Positions 58,242-64,000 of a DNA stretch of 64,000 bases are shown one piece after another. Position numbers and translations under genes: made by a program. The stretch is from the NCBI GenBank assembly GCA_030248135.1, contig JASANC010002154.1, positions 1 to 64,000 of the forward strand. The letters run 5' to 3'. The stretch's first letter is position 1; each line of letters starts with the position of its first letter. The DNA is from Theristus sp. LFF4_11. Lineage: Eukaryota; Nematoda; Chromadorea; Monhysterida; Xyalidae. The notes below the pieces were generated by a model. That model ran no database searches. It had not been told where the DNA came from and saw only the letters and a list, made by a program, of their open reading frames with translations.

Positions 58242-59560
58242 GAGAGCTGAGATTGTAGACCGTCTTGCGGAGCCTGCTGGTGCTGTCGCAGCTGCGGCAG
58301 CAGGTGCTGCGACAGCGGGTCCAGCAACAAGGTTCCAAAGGGGGGGGAAAGAGTGAACGGGGGAGTTCGGTCGGAATCACATTGGCTCTCTTCCAGATCG
58401 CAGGAATTTTGCATTCATTTATTGACCTCGCGAACATGCTGGCCAGCCATCGATGCGCCGTTGGACCCAGGTGTTTCAAATGCGATTGCAGATGCCGTCA
58501 GGACCTTGCGCCGTGCTGTTGGAAATAGATTGGCACTTCTTCGCGACCACATCTGTTCCGAAGAACAAACGGATGTCGCGCTGTCGACGTTTAATAGCTC
58601 GGACGACAACTCGCGTGCGTCTGTCGCTGCCGCTGCCCGCAGGGATGAATTGACGGTTGAATGCCGTCACTATCTGACGCGGGTCGCTTTTCTGCTGGGC
58701 ACCGAATAGTATCGATGCGTTGGCTGGTGCTTGCGATTTGCGGCCGTCGATTTTCTTGAGCGTGCGCCAAAGTCTTGTTTCTGGTGATCGATGATCAATC
58801 GTCGACGCAAATTCCCGCCATTTGCGGGCACGTTCGTCACGGATGCACTTTGCGATGCGGTTGTTCAATTCGGCCAACTGTTCAGTCTGTGCGGGGTCCT
58901 GTCGTCTGAGCTCGTCGCGTCGTCGCTGAAGGTCGCGAGCCTCCCTGGGGAAGCTCGGGACAAAGTCTTTGACGTGACCCGCTGGAATGTGTCGCTTCGA
59001 CCCAGTCAGGATGGCCGACCGAAATATAGCCTCTGCTTCGTAGACGGATGCCGGTTCGCGTGCCTTCGACAGGTGTGTATCGACGCAAGTTCTGAATGCC
59101 TCCCAGTCGGCCTTCCGGAAGTTGGTGTACGTGCGCCGCGGAGTGCTCAGTATCCTGGGAGCAGCGCCGGCGATCTCAACGACCACTGGAAGGTGGTCGG
59201 AGCTCAGCTCGGCGAGCCCTTCCTACCCGCACTGCAGCTGACACTGGGGCCAACGTGATGTCCGGGGCCGATGATGGCTGGGACGTGTGGGGGGGGGTGG
59301 GGGGGGGACGGTGGAACGTACGTTCAAGTTTGTAGCAGCACGCACACGCTAACTGCTTCGACTTCGTCTCCGATGCCTACGGGGACCGTTTCGTTGGAGT
59401 AGACGACCGAATCAGAAATCAGGAATGCGACGCCACCGCCGTTTCGGTTTCGGTCCTTGCGCCAGTCGTGAAGCCTGGTGTTGACAGTTTAACGACGGAC
59501 TGGTCGAGTTTCGTCTCCTGCCCGCGGCGACATCAATTCGATGAGGAAGAGAGTTTCGCG
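58242..59560 (-). mobile_element. Truncated non-LTR retrotransposon (LINE, Jockey/CR1-like)
   Basis: On the minus strand, an endonuclease tail reads RNGGGVAFLISDS and DEVEAVSV in one frame. After a G/C-rich break near 59,290, the 236-codon frame 59,186-58,476 carries the linker between endonuclease and reverse transcriptase: KADWEAFRTC, RDERARKWREF, LWRTLKKIDG and AQGPDGI. The next frame has AHRWLASMFARSI and IPAIWKRANVIP, the start of the reverse transcriptase, then LLPQLRQHQ before the poly-G tract. The catalytic YADD region and 3' end are missing and frames shift at least twice, so the copy is dead. Confidence 0.8.
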
Positions 59561-61059
59561 CGTAGACCGTTGTGCTCGTTGCATTAGTCTCAGCGCGCGT
59601 GTCTGATGGTCGTGAGTGGATGTTGTCGAGTGGATGTGTGGTGTGTGTTGTGTTGGGGGCCTTTGCAGCGGAATAATTGACGGTCGTCGAGCTCTGTGTC
59701 AAGGGAATGTTGTACCCACTCGCCACACTTGCCACTTGGAATGACCATTCGAGGCGTCAGACGCAGTCGTAGAATTTCGGGAACTGATATTGTAGTGGTC
59801 CTTGATTCAAGTCGACGACGCCGCACAATAGCAAAATACGAAGCAGACAAGGCGGAGGACTATGGTTGCGCCTCGATGAAAACTCTCAGCAGCACGGATG
59901 GGCGAAGCCGTGTCGTTGGCGTTTGCGACCGAGGTCGCCGGTTCCACTTCGAGGAAGCGCCAACATGGTGTTGGGTTTTTTAAGTGTAGCGGCGCTTCAA
60001 CCTCCATGAATGGCGCTTAACAGCGATCCGTATAATTTGCACACACACATACACGCAAACAAGCACACTAGCAGTGATATGCTGCTATGAGTTCGTTGTA
60101 TTATTCACATGCACACGGTATGCACCTGCCTGTGTGTTTGTTCGTTTACTGTACATGTGTGAATTTTATGACATCTGCATCGGACAGAACCAGTAACTAG
60201 GCCTTACCTTATAATGACATGATTCCGTATTTTTGCATCGAATCTTATGGCCATCGTGTTGTGTCTTTTATATTGGTTGTTGTTTTTTTGTTTTCCATTC
60301 GACCACTAGTATTGTACAAAAACGGTTCTACTTCTCCGCTAATGCTCATAACGTTGCAACTTTGTACATAATTTTTTATTGAGCTTTCTCAGAAGCCTTG
60401 TCTGACACCCCTCATTTTGGATGGGGAAATTTGTGTTTCGGACCGATTTTTACCTGTGATAAACAAACATTTTGGATGCAGTCCTAGTTGAATAACATTT
60501 CAACGGATTGCAATTACTGTCTTTGTTACGTTTGGTTTTGGGCTTGACTTGCAGTATGCATTGTTGAAACAAACCACTGTAGTAAAATGTAATCAGTATT
60601 TTTTGTGAATAAAGTGAATCGTTGGCTTGAAAGAAAATCTGGCTGGTTTGATGCTGGAAGCAAACGGTGTAAAATTTTAATTTTAATTTAAAATTAACAA
60701 TCCAAAATATTCGTTACTGAATTCATGTGTTTTCAAAATTCGCACTGCAATGTGTTGCAAAACCAACAATGCTCGCGGAATTAATCACGACATTTCGTGA
60801 GCTACTATAGGGCGGTCACGAAAACGTATTTGTTACGTTTTTCGTGAATTGGCTCATTAAAATTCGCGCTGCTGCAGCATTAGCTCGTGAAATTCCTTGA
60901 GTAGACCGTTTGTGGGCTTTCTCAGAGTAAGTTTTCAGTTCAAATCAACTATAAAACACCACTGAAACTAATCCAGGGCTCAGACAGCTGTTTTTCATTA
61001 CCCCCTTACTACCACTGATACAATCGCAGACATACAATTTTTAGCTTCTACTGGTCATA

Positions 61060-63187
61060 ATGTGCCCGCAATGTGTATCACTACTACTGACTTTCGTTGG
61101 TCTACTGTTCGCCGCGGCTTTCTGCGCAACAATTTGTTCGACGCTGATTATTGGCTGTTGCAGTCGAAAGAAACCGCTCGTACGTGTACGACGAACGAGC
61201 AGCGAACTCTGCTCGGAGGGCAGAAACACGAAACGCAGACAAGACTCCGATCGCAGTCGCCATGTTGGTTTTTCGTGTTTGGTCGAAGATGTTAGAAAAA
61301 AACACGGCTCGCGATTGGGCGGAGCTTAGAGACTGCCCGCCTCTTATAGGATGAGCGAAGGCATTGCTCCCACAAGACCATTACGGACCATTCATTCGCT
61401 CTTGCATCAAACCACCGGGAGTATGGAACCGGTGAGGGGAGCGCAACTAATAAATAAAAAGTGAAACGATATAATGCTTGAGACAAATCAGTCAAATCCA
61501 CGACACACTGAGAAATCACTGCACTCAAACAAAACGAGAGCATTTTGCATGCAGCACGATTTTGTTGCGCTACCACTGGTGGCAGAGCAAATAGCTTCAT
61601 ACGAGTGTGTGGCTATTCGCAGTGACAATGTTGAGTTGTGCTTTTTATTAGCGATGCACACCATTCCAGCTGATGCTCATTCCGATGAAATCAGCGGATC
61701 ACCTCACCGATCCGTTGAAAATTCGCGCCATACGTCAAGGCGAGCAGGTGCCCGAATGGAAACAAGGCTATGATACGTTGTCGATCGTGAAAACCTGGTC
61801 GGAGACGTCGACGATGACAAGGACGAGACCACGAAACGCCAAGAAACGCGCACCATCAGCGACGACTACGAAACAACAAGAACAGGTAAAGTGCTGCGTG
61901 GAAGACCGTGTATTGTGGATTTATTCAAACGTGTCCAGACTGAAATGACGTGATTTGCTTTAAAAACGCCCGTTTGTCAAAGTACAGGCACCAAAATGAC
62001 AGTTTGGTGTGACTGATTCGACATTCACCATTTAAGGTTCCTCCCACTATAAGCCCCCCCCCAAAAGGGGGCGGAGTGTCACACGGCGGGAAACCAAAAC
62101 TTTCAAAATTCGTTTACGGTAAGAAATCGGCTAAACGGGAAAAACTGGTTTGTAGTGAACGGAAAGCGCATGTTTGGCGGCACATGACGTCATTTCAGTG
62201 GGACACGTTTAAAAAATAGGTTATACTTGGTTATAACCAGACAAGAGACGACTTTTTATGTCGCCATTTCTGGGCATGTTGTACAGTAAGAAAATAACAT
62301 AAAAGCGAATTGGCGCGTTTGTTTGCCATTGTTTAACTTCTAACATGCATTGCTGTGTTAAAACATGGTGCCATTGTCTTCCGACCAGAACTTCGCCAAT
62401 ACCAGCGAAAAGTTCACCACAGACTTGCGCGCAAATGGAAGTCATAAGTGCGCAAAAAAACTGCAAATCTGCTGTTTTCTGATTGGCAAAAGGGAAAGAA
62501 GGATGAAAGACATTGCAACACAGACAAAGTGGAAGTGTTCTTGCTGTTAGCCTTTTCATATTGCCCCAAAAAGTGGTAGAAAAATTGTGACAAGTGTGAA
62601 AATCACAGGGTTACGATATCATCGAAGACGTCGACCAGACGGAAGAGGACGAGGAGGTGGTGAAACCTGACCATGAAGATGAGAAGCAATACGGGCACGT
62701 TGCCCCGACCGATTCCACAGAAAACAGCAAAACAAACTCAATTGTCTCAAAATCAAGGTACGGTATGGCGGAATAAATAAGACAGTCTTAGTCTTGTCAA
62801 TCAAGGCGAGACGTGTTGCAGACGTTGTGTCTTTCATGAATGCTAAGATATATTCGCCAATCGAGTGTGCAATGCACAAAGAATGCACAGAAGAGGACAA
62901 AAATTAAAAAAATTTACTCAACTTTTTTTTCCACATAAATGAAACGCTTTTCGTGGACACAGTGCTGATAAAAAAGAATCAAGATGGTCAGTTCAGTGAA
63001 CAAGCGTTTTTAGCGGTTCATCGGTTCAAATTCCGTTGTTCGATGTAAAAAATACAGGGCGTGCGCTGTGCACGCTGTCTTCAATAGAAGTTTTTGAAAG
63101 TGCGCACAAGTTTTTCAATAGAAATTAGAGTTTCTGTTTTGAATTTTTCTATTTAGAAAAAAAGACACATCAACCGACGAGCAGTAA
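61060..63187 (+). CDS. Unrecognised 177-residue single-pass membrane protein
   Basis: Exons: 61060-61179, 61652-61885, 62609-62757, 63157-63187; 534 nt, no internal stop. Donors are CTC|GTACGTG, CAG|GTAAAG and AAG|GTACGG; acceptors are TATTAG, ATCACAG and ATTTAG. Residues 9-32 form a hydrophobic, Cys-containing N-terminal anchor, followed at once by CCSRKK, a likely palmitoylation and stop-transfer site. The rest should be cytosolic: a basic Thr-rich stretch (about 90-115), then an acidic stretch (VDQTEEDEEVVKPDHEDE, about 122-140), ending KKDTSTDEQ. Two Tyr motifs, GYDTL and GYDII, fit the YxxL/I form of sorting signals, about 40 residues apart. I do not recognise the family. The model rests on splice and phase agreement; exon 3 keeps the acidic frame only with this acceptor. 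Confidence 0.65.
61909..62226. mobile_element. MITE family E, copy 3, interrupted
   Basis: It is in reverse orientation to copies 1 and 2: TCAAACGTGTCCAGACTGAA at the left and GTGGGACACGTTTAAAAAAT at the right. About 80 bases of family D sequence interrupt it. It is in intron 2 of the small membrane-protein gene. Confidence 0.8.
62034..62112. mobile_element. MITE family D fragment nested in family E
   Basis: AAGGTTCCTCCCACTATAAG, GGGGGCGGAGTGTCACACGG and GGGAAACCAAAACTTTC match one arm of family D. The other arm and the outermost terminus are absent. Flanking bases join the two halves of the family E copy. Confidence 0.75.
62758..62900. mobile_element. MITE family G, copy 3 (partial), at a splice donor
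   Basis: GTACGGTATGGCGGAATAAA, ATCAAGGCGAGACG and AGTGTGCAATGCACAAAGAA match the left half of the copy at 20,609. The element terminus TACGG overlaps the donor of exon 3 of the small membrane-protein gene (exon ends 62,757). Confidence 0.6.
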
Positions 63188-64000
63188 ACGCAGCCGTTCG
63201 TGAACATTAGACGGAGGACAATGAATCTGAAAAAAATGTGAACATTCCCAAGATCAAATTGTTATTATTGTAGAACAACGAACAATATACACGTGTATTT
63301 TCACCACAATCATCGAAACAACAAACAAAGGCAATAAAACCAATTTTTATGAGAGATCGATTGATTGCGGGTCACGATTTGTACAGAAAAAACCGCTCGG
63401 GAATATTCGCCAGGCCGAAGGAAGTTCGGCGGGAGAAAGTGTCCCGCAAAATCATCGGTACACGTTGCTTTTTTGGTTGTGTGTCGGTCAGTGTTGCTGC
63501 AACGTACTGCGAAATTGACCGCTAGATTTTGTATTTGTAGTCCGCGAATTGTTAGCTTTTGCGGACCGAACGTTGTTTGACATTGGCAGATTGATGAGTG
63601 AGAATCCGTTGATAGAGGTGCCTCCGTTCATTGGTCGCCTATAAGTTTAGATGTTCAAAGTTTTTTTTCGAGGCCTGCACGCATTGATGAGAAATTTGTA
63701 GCGGCATTTCAAACCTGTCTAAACTGCCAGAAATGGCACGCTAAAAAACGTCTCTCCGAGCAGGTGTGCCGTGTCCTGTCCACCAGAGAGTCCCGCGCAC
63801 GTGTCTCAAAACATTGAGTGTGGTATTGTGTTGTCACTTTTATCTCCGGGACAACGTCGGGGCGAACAGAACGCCGGACACGCATACGCCTGTTCGGACA
63901 CCATTTTTTAGCGTGGCTTGCTCGGGAGATGCGCCAGTTTTGCTGTGTGTGTCGTTTTACCCTTCGGCGAGTCTCGACTCCTCCCCCCACCCCAAAGAAT
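63188..64000. other. 3' flank of the small membrane-protein gene
   Basis: No further gene was recognised. A frame at 63,365-63,580 has no match. Near 63,664-63,720 there is a short piece of repeat family A (GCACGCATTGATGAG and GTAGCGGCATTTCAAA). Confidence 0.5.
63333..63338 (+). terminator. Candidate poly(A) signal of the small membrane-protein gene
   Basis: AATAAA lies 145 bases after the proposed stop codon and is followed by an AT-rich stretch. Confidence 0.4.

Larger units (their letters stand above)
57816..61059. other. Spacer downstream of PERK with a LINE relic
   Basis: It holds the PERK 3' flank, a long poly-G tract and a LINE fragment (both listed separately). After about 59,600 come a CA/TG-rich stretch near 60,045-60,150 and AT-rich DNA. 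No gene was recognised. Confidence 0.6.

Noticed and set aside
61774..61885. An acidic frame in exon 2 of the small membrane-protein gene that seemed to join exon 3
   Set aside because: It is closed by a TGA at 61,771. Re-reading the acceptor as ATCACAG|GGT showed that the other frame joins exon 3 without a shift.
1..64000. CRISPR array, operon or prokaryotic island
   Set aside because: No spaced direct-repeat array of that kind. All recognisable genes are intron-bearing animal genes.

Overview
The window is nuclear DNA from an animal. Genes are split by many GT-AG introns of about 60 to 1,200 bases and are separated and invaded by short inverted-repeat transposons. Encoded proteins include a tetraspanin, the ER stress kinase PERK, a choline/ethanolamine phosphotransferase and M1 ectopeptidases. 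A complete gene for IFT27, a ciliary transport GTPase that well-studied nematodes and insects lack, suggests a ciliated, non-model invertebrate outside those groups. The phylum cannot be fixed from this sequence.

Layout: 1-10,712 is AT-rich and shows no convincing gene, only repeats. At 10,713-17,281 (+) lies an M1 zinc aminopeptidase of about 1,019 residues (18 exons) with intact GAMEN and HEXXH-E motifs. At 19,744-28,124 (+) lies a second M1 paralogue of about 1,009 residues (21 exons). It shares exon phases with the first but has lost every catalytic and zinc-binding residue. At 29,036-32,731 (+) is a tetraspanin with a long basic N-terminus. A 2.5 kb gap then holds a direct duplication and a broken SF1 helicase. 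At 35,257-38,035 (+) is IFT27 (184 residues, 6 exons). At 39,714-44,894 (-) is a CEPT1-like phosphotransferase (413 residues, 10 exons). A 1.19 kb divergent spacer leads to PERK at 46,081-57,815 (+, 22 exons, 1,104 residues). Downstream come a poly-G tract and a dead LINE copy, then at 61,060-63,187 (+) an unrecognised 177-residue single-pass membrane protein in 4 exons.

The genes do not form a pathway. PERK and the phosphotransferase share a divergent 5' region and both act at the ER membrane, which is suggestive but not evidence of co-regulation. The exon models were built by hand from splice sites, phase continuity and family conservation. Each closes exactly in frame except the tetraspanin, where the exon 1 donor and the exon 5/6 junction are uncertain.

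The most notable features are the tandem active/dead M1 pair, at least four probable GC-AG introns confined to two gene families, several MITE families (many sharing CCGTA next to a TA target) whose ends lie at or beside 5' splice sites, a tRNA-derived SINE, and the novel small membrane protein.
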